From: Ctena decussata
Lineage: Eukaryota; Mollusca; Bivalvia; Lucinida; Lucinidae
Assembly: GCA_963989385.1 (NCBI GenBank)
Contig: OZ022502.1
Location: forward strand, 7,656,501 to 7,720,500
Length of the DNA stretch: 64,000 nucleotides
Direction: 5' to 3'
The notes beneath the pieces are model-generated. The model was not told where the DNA came from, did not search any database, and saw nothing but the letters and a program-made list of their open reading frames with translations. A program made the translations under genes and the position numbers. Below are positions 1 through 11,329 of this stretch, piece after piece (the first letter of the stretch is position 1; each line of letters starts with the position of its first letter).

Positions 1-90
1 AGCCAGGGTTTCTCTGCTGCGAGGTATGGAGCTACCGGGGTTCCTTTGGTTAAACTGCACGGTTTTTCTGCTGCTAGGTATGGAATATCA

Positions 91-545
91 GGGGTAACAA
101 CCTACGTCATAGCGCGTGCGGGACCTAGTCATTCGTCGGCCATTTTGAAGAAACTTTGTAACATATAATAGACAGGATTGTAACACAAGATAATACTTCG
201 ATGAGGTGCCTACATGTACATATAGTCCAGATATATAGGACATAGTATGACTCTTTAAAAGGTAAGAAATTTTAAATAAAACTCCTCACTACATCTGAGA
301 TAAACATGTATTAGGCACAGTCGATACAGGTCACTGTAGTGAAGTGTTTTCAGATTTAGCAAGTATTTTATTACTTAATTCTGGTAATATTATGTCCAAA
401 ATATCTATCGGTACCTCATCGACTAGTTATTTGGTTGTTTTAGTATTTGAAAAACATTACTTTTACAAAATATTTATCTTAATTAGGTCAAGATGGCCGC
501 TGATAAAAAAAATTATGACAGCGCTATAACGTAGGTTGTCACCCT
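91..545. repeat. MITE-like element with about 25-bp terminal inverted repeats
   Basis: The left end (gggtaacaacctacgtcata) is matched in inverted orientation at about 521-545 (gcgctataacgtaggttgt), with partial pairing continuing inward (cggccattttgaag against aagatggccg). The interior has no credible coding sequence. This is the structure of a non-autonomous DNA transposon of about 455 bp. The family is not recognised and no target duplication was established. Confidence 0.6.
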
Positions 546-2395
546 TGAATATGCTGTCCGTGCAGGTAAATGAGTGAAAATTCATTCAACCAATTGGAGA
601 ACTAGATTACCAAACAGGGTAATTCAATTTACTAGCCAGAGATCTTTCCCCTTAAAGATCAAGAAACAAAATGACACACTGGAAGCTCATCTCCCTTGTA
701 TACAGTACCACCCGTGGCCGACTTAACATAAAATATTCATCTTAGGAACATATATTGACAAAATCTATTTTTGACAATTCAGGTATAGCATTCCTTTAAT
801 GCCAAATAAATAGAATACAGGGATCAATTTTGTATTGTGTGCTGTGTGTTTTAAGTTAAATGACAACGCCATTGTCTTATACACGCTCCTGTTATTTAAC
901 ACAAAACTTATTTTACTACATGACTGCCACATTTGACGTAGGTAATGTTTTTCTTCATTATTTGTACATTTTAAGGTATACAGAAAACTTTCATATCAGC
1001 AGCATTTTATCATCAGCATGTTTTTATTGACCGCGTGTCGTTGTTGAATATAGACTAAGTACAACTCATTTAAACTGTAAAATAATGTGTCTTCATGTTT
1101 TGGTTCATTTAACTTCGTTTGAAGACTGTTATACCTGCGCCATATTTATTTTCTAAAGAAGCCATTATGTATGGAAAACATTAAACCATCGCCATAATCT
1201 CATTCAGACAGGCGAAAGACAGAATTTAGATAAGTTCGGAACTTACTTAAATATGACTTACAGCAGCAAATTGAAGCATAACATTTATACCACAAATACA
1301 TCAGTGAGAAATAAATCTGTTAAAACGTAATATTTTGGTTCATTTACAGTATGATATATTAGTCATGTGTTACAAAAACATTTTAAATGAGGCGGCTGTA
1401 AAAGTCTCCACGTGCATCACGTTTGTCTGGTCCTCTGGGGGTCACTGAGCCATGCACAGTGATTTTGAAACTAGAGGTTTCCTGAAGCCGGTGGTAGATA
1501 GCTTGCCCAATACTATACGTTTCATTAGTAGTCCTGAAGTTAAAGTAGTCAGTATACTAAAATCGTTAGTACAAACTGGTCTTGGGGATTCATCAGCATT
1601 TCATTCCCTACAGATTTCCGCTTATATGCTGAGATTTGTTCTTTCCCATTTGCTCCTATGTGGCTTAGTTTTGAGCCTATTTCTTTAGCAGTATGTAAAA
1701 TAAAAAACCTGTTGAAGGTATTCAGGAAAAGCCAACATCGCCAAGCACAATAAGCCGCTAAAAGGAGAAAAAAAAAGAGAAAAACTCATCTGACAAATAG
1801 GGACAGCAAACTTTCGATAACAGATACAAGAGAGTAAGTTGTTCAAAAGCGTTTACCACATAAATGAGCTATATCATGTGATTTTTGGTGGCAAGCGAAG
1901 GCTCTGATCAGACGGCACATAGGTGCAGTCTGATCAGAGACTTTGTTTGCCACATCAGCCTTCTATGAAAATGGCTCAAGCCATACAGTTAACAGTGAAA
2001 TCTCTGAATACCCTATTTGAATGACACGGGTGATTTGACTATCACATGACAGAATTGCCACATTGTTGGAAATCACATGATGTGGCTCAAATATGGTTGG
2101 ATTGGCTAATGTTTGGTTTTTAATCGATATTATGACCCAAACTCAATAAATGAAGATACCCATAAAAAGCCACAAGGAACAAACCACCCGAATTACATTC
2201 TCTGTCAAATTTTAACATTCCATACAGTGAATTCCTTATGAAATGTAGAACTTTGAAGAAAATAGGGCAGATTCAGATCACATTTCCTCAAAAGCCTAAA
2301 TAGTTCATAGGTGTTTTCTTTATAATTTATTAAATTGCACTGACATTAGGTAATGACATTTGTTTTGATCCAGCATTGCTGGAAACTAACAGAAT
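546..2395. other. Non-coding stretch, nothing recognised except a small palindrome
   Basis: AT-rich sequence with no convincing gene. Short open frames, including one of 78 codons at 1452-1688, have no recognisable motif. At 1902-1939 a 12-bp arm (ctctgatcagac) pairs with its inverted copy; this resembles a remnant of the fold-back MITE family found at 2396. Confidence 0.5.
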
Positions 2396-2631
2396 GAGCC
2401 GCGACACGAGAAAACCAACAAAGTGGTTGTGCGCCCAGCGCAGACTCAGATCAGCCTGGGCATCCGCCCAGTCTGACCAGAGTCTTCGCTGTCCGCATGA
2501 AGGTAGCATAGACCCTTAGCTACCCTTTAAGCGCTTAGCGAAGAGTCTGATCTGACTGGGCGGATGTCCAGGCTGATCTGAGTCTTCGCTGGGCGCACAA
2601 CCGCATTGTTGGTTTTCTCGTGTCGCGGCTC
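2396..2631. repeat. Fold-back MITE, family P1, copy 1
   Basis: The element is almost one imperfect palindrome. It starts gagccgcgacacgag and ends with the inverse ctcgtgtcgcggctc; the inner arms carry cagatcagcctgggcat and its inverse. It lies just upstream of a splice acceptor and about 250 bp before the start codon of copy A, so it probably sits in a 5' UTR intron or the promoter. Sister copies lie at 4999, 11093, 26553, 29655, 50132, 51190 (deleted) and 57494. Confidence 0.85.
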
Positions 2632-2649
2632 AAATATGCTTGATAATGT

Positions 2650-2666
2650 TGTCCTTCTTGTTTCAG
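2650..2666 (+). other. Candidate 3' splice site before copy A
   Basis: A pyrimidine-rich tract ends in tttcag at 2666 and is followed by a leader without an upstream ORF of note. A very similar context (tttcagaaa followed by a gtgatac stretch) lies before copy D at 51563. The shared position and sequence suggest a conserved 5' UTR exon joined to a single coding exon. The donor was not identified. Confidence 0.45.
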
Positions 2667-2880
2667 AAAGCTGTTGTGTGATACTCAATGGAAATCAGAA
2701 GAGAATAGAAAAGACTATAGCTAATACAAGTCATGTATTTTGTTTTCCCTGCACATTTGTCTTATATGAGAATGTGTAGAATAAATCATTGAAAAGCTTT
2801 TGCAAATGGTCATTTGCCTAATAAATTTGTATGAAATACAAAGTAAAATAGTAACTTGGGCTTCAAAATAAAGAAGTAAG

Positions 2881-4590
2881 ATGCAAAGTGAAATAAACAT
2901 TAAAGAATTATTTTGGAGTTTGGTTTCGAATCAATTTATACCAGATTTTAATTACCAATATAGATTCTCATTTGAAACAGTAATCTATCAGACCAACACT
3001 TCATACTGTCTTTGTGAATGTGGATTTGAGCATGAGTACTTAGAATGCATATCGGAAAATGGGGAGTTAAATGAAGAAATTTACAACAAAATACTGGAAA
3101 ATATTCTGAACGGAAAATGTCCTCACGTTGATAAAGTGGATAAACTCTATGTTGGACAAACCAATATTTCTGCAGCTCATATTGTGGCGGCTGTTGGCAC
3201 TGAACAGGCGTTAAATTATATGATAAGTCAACGACACACCCATACAGGAATATTCGGTTTAAGTCCGTTCAGGATAGCTCTTCTTAGGGAAAATATAAAG
3301 ATTGTGAATTTACTCAATCAGGACGTAAACGGTTATAGGTATGGTATGTCAGAATATGTGGTCTGTTCTCGCAGATCGAGAATAAACAGGCAATATCTGG
3401 AGACCGAGACTATATATTCACCTCTGTTTTGCGTAAGGACAAAAAACGTGACATTGCTTAAAACACTTCTTAATAGTGAAATCGTGTATGGTCGAATTAG
3501 TGACACGTTTGAACTAGCATTAAAACACGATCTTAAAGACGCTCAAGACGAGCTGCTGAAATACATCATACGAGTACAACATAAAGATTTGACAACTTTG
3601 AAATGGAGTGCAATATCAGCTATTGTATATGACCGACCAGATGTTTTACATAAACTATCACAAGAACTATCATGTAGATCAATACGTAGATCTCGGGTTC
3701 TGTCGCAGTTGAAAGAGATAAGTGAATTGCTTCAGCGAACCGCGTGCACGGCAGTCCTCAATTCAATAAAGGATGACATTCAGATAAGACCATCTAGCGT
3801 GCTGTGCGCAATACAACTCCTGGAGAAGGACTTCCATTATCATAATGAAGAAATTAAGACAAAGTTAAAAGCGTCATTTCAAATACGAAAGGCTATAAAC
3901 AGTCTCTACAACGAAAACAATGGAACTTTTCTTCATAGAGGTGTAATCTACAGCCCTTATATGGTGAAAGCAGTTCTGGAGTTTGGAGCAGATGTTGACA
4001 CTTTAAATAGAAATGGTGAAACCCCGCTGCTGAGTCTTTTGTCGCATTTTTTTCCACATCTTTTGTCACATTTTTTTCCACATCCAATCAGTAAACTTCG
4101 GGAATTTATTAGATTGTTGTTTAATGAGAATCCATCATTGGAGCTAAATAAGTATGCTGTTGAAAAAGCCATAAATCTTGATGAAGCTTTAAACAAAGAC
4201 GATCTTATTCACTCATTAAATGGAGAATTATTAATGGACAGTGAACTACATTCGTTTCTAGGTGCACAATATGACAATAATAATCCACTTAACTATTTTG
4301 GGCCACTTTTTATTGAATGTGGATTTCCTGTAACGGAAGATATACTCTACAACGCTCTGGAGAAACCTCTTCACAGGGTGGAGCTAGAATATTTTCGGCA
4401 GGTTCTCACTTTACCGCGCTCGCTGAAATTGTCATGTAGAGATGTCATTAGAAAACATTACAAGCGAAACCAGCTGCATTCATTTATCAATAAGTCAAAC
4501 ATGCCACAGAGAATAAAAGATTTTATACTTCTTAAAGACCTGCTGTCCCTGCAGGCACACAACGCTGAATCAACATTAACTCATCATTGA
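2881..4590 (+). CDS. Ankyrin/SOCS-box-like protein, copy A (intact, 569 aa)
   Basis: Single open coding exon starting at ATG 2881; copies C and D begin at the equivalent place, just before a conserved L-F-W. Residues 43-82 hold a Cys/His module (C45, C47, H51, C80, H82). Degenerate ankyrin-like repeats lie at about 95-150 and 349-391 (for example GADVDTLNRNGETPLL). A block near 450-505 contains NYFGPL and FPV and is shared by all copies. The C-terminus matches a SOCS box: BC-box SLKLSCRDVI at 514-523 and a Cul5-box-like MPQRIKDFILL at 541-551. In known ASB proteins this tail binds elongin B/C and Cullin 5, so I infer a ubiquitin-ligase substrate receptor; the substrate is unknown. Peculiar to this copy are a tandem 8-residue duplication (LLSHFFPH twice, bases about 4036-4083) and a 15-residue tail past the family's usual end. 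The reading frame is secure; the function is inference. Confidence 0.85.
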   Translation: MQSEINIKELFWSLVSNQFIPDFNYQYRFSFETVIYQTNTSYCLCECGFEHEYLECISENGELNEEIYNKILENILNGKCPHVDKVDKLYVGQTNISAAHIVAAVGTEQALNYMISQRHTHTGIFGLSPFRIALLRENIKIVNLLNQDVNGYRYGMSEYVVCSRRSRINRQYLETETIYSPLFCVRTKNVTLLKTLLNSEIVYGRISDTFELALKHDLKDAQDELLKYIIRVQHKDLTTLKWSAISAIVYDRPDVLHKLSQELSCRSIRRSRVLSQLKEISELLQRTACTAVLNSIKDDIQIRPSSVLCAIQLLEKDFHYHNEEIKTKLKASFQIRKAINSLYNENNGTFLHRGVIYSPYMVKAVLEFGADVDTLNRNGETPLLSLLSHFFPHLLSHFFPHPISKLREFIRLLFNENPSLELNKYAVEKAINLDEALNKDDLIHSLNGELLMDSELHSFLGAQYDNNNPLNYFGPLFIECGFPVTEDILYNALEKPLHRVELEYFRQVLTLPRSLKLSCRDVIRKHYKRNQLHSFINKSNMPQRIKDFILLKDLLSLQAHNAESTLTHH

Positions 4591-4606
4591 TTCAATGTTG
4601 TGTGCC
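4554..4606 (+). other. Stem-loop spanning the stop codon of copy A
   Basis: Arms GGCACACAACGCTGAATCAA (4554-4573) and its inverse (4587-4606) pair with two mismatches around a 13-nt loop. The TGA stop at 4588-4590 lies in the right arm. The extra residues of copy A beyond the family C-terminus are encoded here, so the hairpin may be a small insertion that created a new stop. No similar hairpin is seen in copies C or D. Confidence 0.6.
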
Positions 4607-4998
4607 TTTTGGATGCAGGACCAGTTAAACCCGTTAAGCGCCAAAAAAAGCAGGCGACAAAATATACGTCTGCAAAACTTAAGAAAATGTTTAGACCGAG
4701 CTATATGATATTGAGAATTCTAAGACAGGAGGAAAAAGCATTGATCTTAAAGAGGAGGCTCATAACGAGCTACTTTATCAGAACAACTCTGTTTGAAATT
4801 CAGCTATTTTCGTCAGCGGCGTTTAAAGTATTAAGCAGTAATATGATGTGTAACATTTACGACAAGGTTGTTGTATATTTGTTTTGCTTTCTTTGAGACA
4901 ACAGGTCTTGAGTTGGCTAAGGCACGCATTGCTTAGTTGTGTCACAATTTTAAGAATATTGCGGTAAACAAGAGCTGCTGAGAAATTATTGGTGAGAT

Positions 4999-5199
4999 GA
5001 GCCGCGACACGACAAAGCCAACAAAGTGGCATGTGTGCCCAGCCACGAATTAGATCAGCCTGAGTCTATGCTGTACACTTAAAGGGTAGCTAAGGATTTA
5101 AGATAACTTCACGCAGACAGCGAAGACTCTGATCGAACTGGACTGCCCAGGTTGATCTAGGTGTTCGCTGGGCGCACATGCCATTTTGTTAGTTTTGAT
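4999..5199. repeat. Fold-back MITE, family P1, copy 2 (degenerate)
   Basis: Begins gagccgcgacacgacaaagc and retains the paired gctgggcgcacat and ttgttagttttg arm, but the right tip has decayed. Same family as 2396-2631. It lies about 400 bp downstream of copy A. Confidence 0.7.
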
Positions 5200-5684
5200 C
5201 TTGGCCTTTCATATAGCAACACAATTCTTGCACGCGGCACATTGTCTTGTCATGATGAGCATTTTTGCAGGACAAAGTTATGAGCCGGACACGATTCTGG
5301 AACACACAAACAAACGCACACACGGACAGGGTAAACTCTATATGCCTGCCGCCATTTCATTGCGAGGGGCATAAAAAGCTATTTCAACACTGACATCATC
5401 CCGTTTATAATAATTTGTTGATTAAAATGAAAAGTTGTATTTATCCAGAAGTGAGACTACTATGTCAGAAGAATGATCTTATAAATATCACTACCGTTGA
5501 GGGAGGACGTGAAGAGATTGTGTAAATCATAGTGAAATGTTAAGTCACTTTCACCAAACCTTCACAGGGAAGTCGCAATAGACCGTGGAAATGAACAGTG
5601 AAAGACCGTAAAAATCGTCGTGAAATAATCAGGGAAAAGCTGTTAAGAGGCTAGTGAAAAGTCTGAAAATACTGTGGAGATACT

Positions 5685-5838
5685 AATTTTCATGGTTTAA
5701 AGAACCCCACCTAACTTGTTTATACAGGTGCCCATGGTTCTTGTATTTACCTATATGTACATAACGGTAGATAACATCCTAATTGTCACTGTGTTTTGTA
5801 TAAACGAATTGGGTGGGGTTCTTTAAACCATGAAAATT
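5685..5838. repeat. MITE with about 27-bp perfect terminal inverted repeats
   Basis: The left end aattttcatggtttaaagaa continues as ccccacc and is exactly mirrored by ggtggggttctttaaaccat at the right end. The interior is about 100 bp with no coding sequence. A short, clean non-autonomous element; family not recognised. Confidence 0.75.
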
Positions 5839-8460
5839 ATTTTTTAAATATTTTTTCTTGAAAATAATACTTTGCGACTGCCTTAGTGCATGGATTATGC
5901 TATATATTGGTGCAAAAAGGTTATAATTCTGATGACAGAAAATGGAGTTCTACTTTTCCAAAATTTGGCCAAGTTCAAGGTTATATATGACTTAGGTGGA
6001 GTTTCAGCTTATGTTTATTTTACATAGGAATCTGCCCAAGCATAGATTTTTTTATTCTATGTATATGTATTGCCCTAAGACTAACAATGTTGCTTATGGA
6101 TTATTCATCTCAGTTCACACGCTCAGCATTGCACAGGATTGACTTAAGTAACTTATACCCTAAAAATGAGGGTTCACCTAAAATACCGTTTCTAGACTAT
6201 CAAATTTTCAGATTTTGCAATATCATTTATAAACTTTAATCACTGAAATAATGAGAAACAGTTTAGAAATGTTTCAAGAGACGGGTTATGTATTGAATAT
6301 TTTTGTTTGATATGACCCCTCAAAATCAGCTAAAATCATACTTGTATCAAAAATCAATTAACAGTTAAAGCATGATCCAGTAGTTGTCAAGATTTTATAC
6401 TATACATAAATCATGCTGTATACCTCTAATATGCCGCTTGCGTACGATAAAATTAAAGAAATTCTGAGCCCGGTAAACCAGTGCTGCAGACTGTGGGCTG
6501 TCAGGCACCCTAATAGAGTAGAAAACATTATCTTGTTGAACTGCAATTCTGTTTCTTAATTCCACATATATAAGTTACAGTAAAGTGAACTATACCATCT
6601 CTATATTATCCCAATTCAATGAAAATGTCGCCATGTCCAAACCCATTAAAAACCAGAAACTTTTCTGATCAAATCTTTTGGTGGGCTTTTATTTTCTTTC
6701 TCTTTTTTTTTCAAAATAATTACCCTGAGACTATTTTACCTAGACTGACAACATATCTTATTTGGAGCCCAGAAAAACTTTTTAGAGCCCAAGCAGTTTA
6801 AACTGACACTTTTAGGCACTGGTTTCCTCATGGATTGTTGTTGTAAGCTCATCTTTAGTTCTATTTGATCAAATATAGATTATTTTCATCACCCATTGTC
6901 TTACACTTATACAACGTACGGATACCTATGGATTAACAGTACCAAAATAGACACTTCCAATGATACTGACAGTCAAGAAGTGAGTTAATTGTCAACCCCA
7001 AATAAGTTGCATCTTTTCATAATTGAAAACATGTAATGGTGCTGTTTCTCAACATAAGTGACCTGTTTGCTGTCAACATGTTGATGGTGGGTTGAATAGT
7101 CTTACCAAGCTTGCTAAGTGTCAGCTCATCTTCCATAATAAACTGTTTTGGCCAAATATTTTGGATGATTAGCCTCCTTCCTAGTGTTTTTAATTCTTTA
7201 GGGCACAGACACTTGATGCAGTCTTGTGTTGGAGCCTTGCCTTACGCCTGTTCAGTGTACATGCACAAGCCAAAAATTAAAATAAAATTAAATTCAGGGC
7301 ACTAACACTTGATGAAGTCAATAATTGAAATAAAAATAATGGATCACCCTGCCTGTGACCTCGGCAATGTAAAGATACAAGCTAACTTACTAGCACTTGA
7401 TGCAGGCAGCAGATAGAAAGAAAAGGTGGAACGTCCTGCCTTACATCTAGAGACATCTACTGATACAAACCTTAAGTTATCTTCAAAACGAAAAAAACTC
7501 AGGGCACTGATGCATAAAAAAACAGGGTAACATTAAACTTAATTTATCTGGTCATCTTTTATTTATCATTCTGTATAGATGATCAAGTATGTTGACTGTT
7601 TGGGTGATTTCACTTGTTTGCAGAAGTGTGCGTGGGGAGAAGGGGGTGGACATTTCGGGGATTATCCTTGGCGTCCAAATCTTAGTCAGTGAAGAAAATA
7701 TTTGCATACAGAACGGGTAGAAATGTAGGTCCTCATTGATAATTTATGTCACTGATAAACAAGTGTTGCAGTGAAAGCTCCAACCTTTACTATGAAACTG
7801 ACATTCTCCAAAAAAACCGACATATCCCCAAATCTTAGTTTCAAAAACTATAATACCGGTTTCAAAATATTTTAAAATTTTTCACAAATAGAGGGGATAT
7901 ATTTACCTTAATTTTGAATAAATATTATAGCTTGACAAATGCAGTAACAAATCTAAACATTAAAATACATTTTCATGTTTGATTGTTTATAGTCTGTTTT
8001 TTGACAGGTTTTTCAAATTTGGTTCACCATAAACAATATTTCTATAAGTCACTATATAAATTTATGGTATCAGAATAATTCTCAGGGTACCTGCAATTCA
8101 TTTCAGTAGGCAACGAATGCATTCAAATTACACTGCTAATTTGACAGGTTCTAACTTAGCCCTACCCATCAAGTCTGATAAGCGGTTCTGCAAGGTGCGA
8201 CCTTAAGCCCTGCAGTTCTTGAAATAAATTGACAACCCCATATTAATTGATTAACCCCAGGTAATCAAAATATTAAGTATGAAGAAATTCTAAGCATGGT
8301 CCATTTTGAAACACCCCCTTTAATAAATGTTACTTTTCATTTAACACTAAAAATATAAACTATAATATTATGCACATCTTATGATTATTTCTATAATTCA
8401 GAACAAGAGTGCATATTATTCTTGTTACAACACAATATACAGAGCACTCGTATATTTTCA
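5839..8460. other. Non-coding stretch without recognised features
   Basis: About 2.6 kb of AT-rich DNA. The short open frames (60-64 codons) show no motif or relation to a known family. A phrase of the type 'agggcac...cacttgatg' recurs loosely at about 7200-7400, suggesting decayed tandem duplication. Confidence 0.4.
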
Positions 8461-8793
8461 GGCCCGGATCCAGACCACCACATACTGGAGGGGCTCTGGA
8501 TAACTGGTGGGGCTGGGAGGTGCCGAAATGTATGTGTGTGGGGGAGGGGGCTTGAAAATATGACATATTTATGGTTCAATTTCAAGAGAATTTTTATAAA
8601 AAATTTTTCCCCGAGGCGATTCTAATGAGATATCGCAACATATATTTTGAATATTTTGATCTAACCACATTGGATATTTTTTCTCAAACTGTCATCAGAT
8701 ACTTCTTTTATCTGGAGGACTACATATTATACATAACACAGAGGCCAAATGGCGGGGCTGCAGCCCCAAAGCCCACCCCCTGGATCCGGGACT
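8461..8793. repeat. DNA-transposon remnant with ccggatccag termini
   Basis: The sequence begins aggcccggatccag and ends ctggatccgggactg in inverted orientation, with G-rich subterminal runs (ctggaggggctctgg against agcccaccccctgg). This terminal arrangement is typical of non-autonomous DNA elements. The interior ORFs look like chance reading of the repeat. Confidence 0.5.
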
Positions 8794-8972
8794 GATTTTA
8801 GCCACCTAGTCATGTTGACATTTAGAATTACCATAACCATTCCAAGAACTCTAAATTTAGCAATCGCATTAGATCCAATCCACACCAATGATCCCATAAG
8901 ATTTTATCAATGTTAGCAATCCAGTGAGATCTAATCCGCGTTGAAAAACCAACCCGATGTTATCAAGTTAAA

Positions 8973-9012
8973 ATGGGGTGGGGTGGGGGGGTGGGGGGGG
9001 GGGTGGGGGGAG
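8973..9012 (+). repeat. Poly-G / GGGGT low-complexity tract
   Basis: About 40 bp consisting almost wholly of G with scattered T or A. It could form a G-quadruplex. The open frame through it is an artefact of the tract. Confidence 0.9.
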
Positions 9013-9875
9013 GGTCCAAATGTGCCCACTCATGGACTTTCTTGTTACTTTACATGTTTACTATCTTCAACCTTACAACTACAAATATGCGTTTATCTAT
9101 CCCAGTAAAGACTTTAAAGTCTCAGGAGAGCACCGTGAAGTACTCCCGTTTCTGTGATACCAGCCTTATAATTTATTAATCATAAATCCTCAGCTTTATT
9201 CATTGTTATAAAATGTGAACTACAATAGTAAAAGGGCCCCATATGGATATCTTTGATTCCGTTTATGCTAATGCAAACATGCAAACAAAACTATTTTTTT
9301 TGCTTTCTGGTAGTGGTGCTTTCCCAAAACGTGAACTCATACACCATAAACAGCAGATTTGGCCAGACTAACTAGAATTGAGTATTTACTGTTACGCAGA
9401 AGGTTTTACACACGGATGTAGAGCCTTATGCGTCGCCAGGACGGCGGAGGGTGACTTCCGGCTTATGGTGTTATCGACCAGTGTACTACATTAACAAGGA
9501 AACTCTAACAACGTTAGAATTTTTGAAATTTATATACATGATAATGTAAGTTCTATATACAAACAATACAATTTACAACTGTCACAACTACAATAATATA
9601 CAACACATATCAGTTCATGTCGCTGGCCCAAGTAAGGTGTTTGTTGAAAATCTGTAATCGATCTGCGTATGTTACGCAAATCGATCACCGTCTGACGTCA
9701 ACACCGTACTCGGCTCAGCGCCATGAACTATAAAAAAATACATGTATGTTTCTGAGATATAACACTTATGAGCTAGAAATCTTCCTAGCAACCCGAACAA
9801 CTAAGTGTTTCATGAACCAAAGCACGTCCAATGGCGAGGGCTTGTCTACCGCAAACCGGTTAAGCTCCCCTCAAC

Positions 9876-9908
<33 letters not shown>

Positions 9909-10053
9909 CTACAGCTATCTCATCGTTTTGGCCGTCCCAAAGCGGCACTTCTGCTTTCGTCCTTTCTTGTTTTATGCGTTTTTTTTGCTTTGTCTGTTAC
10001 TAGACTAGTTTAAATAGCGCTCGACTATCAACTATAACTGTACTAAGAACTAA
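9013..10053. other. Non-coding stretch with a C-tract and CA microsatellite
   Basis: No gene recognised. A run of C followed by (CA)n lies at about 9872-9906. Short palindromic phrases such as aatcgatctgcgtatgttacgc with cgcaaatcgat (about 9655-9687) suggest a decayed fold-back element. Confidence 0.5.
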
Positions 10054-10939
10054 GACTATCGGGTGGCGGATTCACACCGGATATATTTTGATTTTTAATA
10101 ACATAGGTAGACTATGGTTTAATCAGTTTCACTTCATTTATGTGCCTTGTGTGGAGACGATTTGAAAAATCCGAAGAATTCATTGAATAATAATCAAATT
10201 TATAAACTAATTCTTTAATACCCACAGTATCCGAACTACATGTACAATCTCTTCCGGTTTTCATAGCGTTGAATCGAGAGTACAAACATTCGCTTATAAC
10301 CAGTAGTCGGAAATCATTATGTTTTGAGATTTTATCCGGAATCTGCTGTGTCATTTATAGCTATTCAGCTTCGAAAATGTAAAGAGGTAAGTTTAATATA
10401 ATTTGCTCTTCGGTCTTTTACTTTATTACCCTGTACAATGTCGTGTATGGGTGGGTAGTAATTGGTACAGTATTCAAATCGCCCTTGGCATGATTCTTAA
10501 ACCATTTTGAGCATTTTCTTACATGTTTTATAAAAAATCTTTAGAATAAACGGAAGGCGTTATCAATCTACAGTTAGTTAGTTTTGATAAAAGAATGATA
10601 GCTAAGTTTTGCACGACACAATCTCGTGTTAAATTAAGCTGTTCGGAAAAAAAATCTGCGACGGCAAGGAGTTTTTCATTGTACAGGGCAATAAAGTAAA
10701 AGATCGAAGAGAAAATTATATTAAACTTACCTCTTTACATTTTCGAAGCTGAATAACTATAAATGACGCAGTAGATTCCGGATAAAAACTCAAAACATAA
10801 TGTTTTCCGGCTACTGGTTATGAGCGAATTTTGTACTCTCGATTCAACGCTATGAAAACCGGAAGAGAGGGTACAGTGCGTTCGGATACTGTGATACCAA
10901 ACGATGATGAAAACTGAATCCGCCGATTTTTAGATAGTC
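10054..10939. repeat. Large fold-back element, arms over 200 bp
   Basis: A long inverted repeat. The arm at about 10215-10440 (with ctcttccggttttcatagcg, attcagcttcgaaaatgtaa and ttactttattaccctgtac) reappears inverted at about 10675-10900. The outer tips are gactatc...ggcggattca against tgaatccgcc...gatagtc. A loop of roughly 235 bp separates the arms. No coding sequence; a non-autonomous fold-back transposon is the simplest reading. Confidence 0.75.
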
Positions 10940-11092
10940 AGCCACTCAAGCGCATCAAAAGCGTGCGCATTTCACTCTTGTGAACAGATATTCTGCGAAA
11001 CTTTTAAAAGAATAGTATACCATGAGTTGGTGGGTTGATAGTTTGGGGCTTAGTTTAAACATATTTTATTTCTCTTTTTTCGTTACATATAT

Positions 11093-11329
11093 GAGCCGCG
11101 ACGCGAGAAAACAATCAATGTGGTTGTGCACAAAGCGCAGACTCAGAATAGCCCGGGCATCCACCCAGTCTGATCAGACCATTCGCTTAGCACTTAAAGG
11201 GTAGGCCCGGGTCTAAGCTACCTCTATGCGGACAGCGAAAACTCTGATCTGACTGGGCGGATGCCCAGGCTGATCTGAGTCTGCGCTGGGCGCACAGCCA
11301 CTTTGTTGGTTTTGTCGCGTCACAGCTCA
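11093..11329. repeat. Fold-back MITE, family P1, copy 3
   Basis: gagccgcgacgcgagaaaac at the left is mirrored by ttttgtcgcgtcacagctc at the right, with internal cagactcagaatagcccggg and its inverse. Full length and palindromic, flanked by near-identical atat on both sides. Confidence 0.85.

Noticed and set aside
3893..4196. Minus-strand frames inside copy A
   Set aside because: Shadows of the conserved plus-strand gene; the duplicated FFPH coding bases produce the apparent Lys/Cys repeat.
8973..9179. Gly-rich 68-codon open frame
   Set aside because: It is translated poly-G low-complexity DNA.
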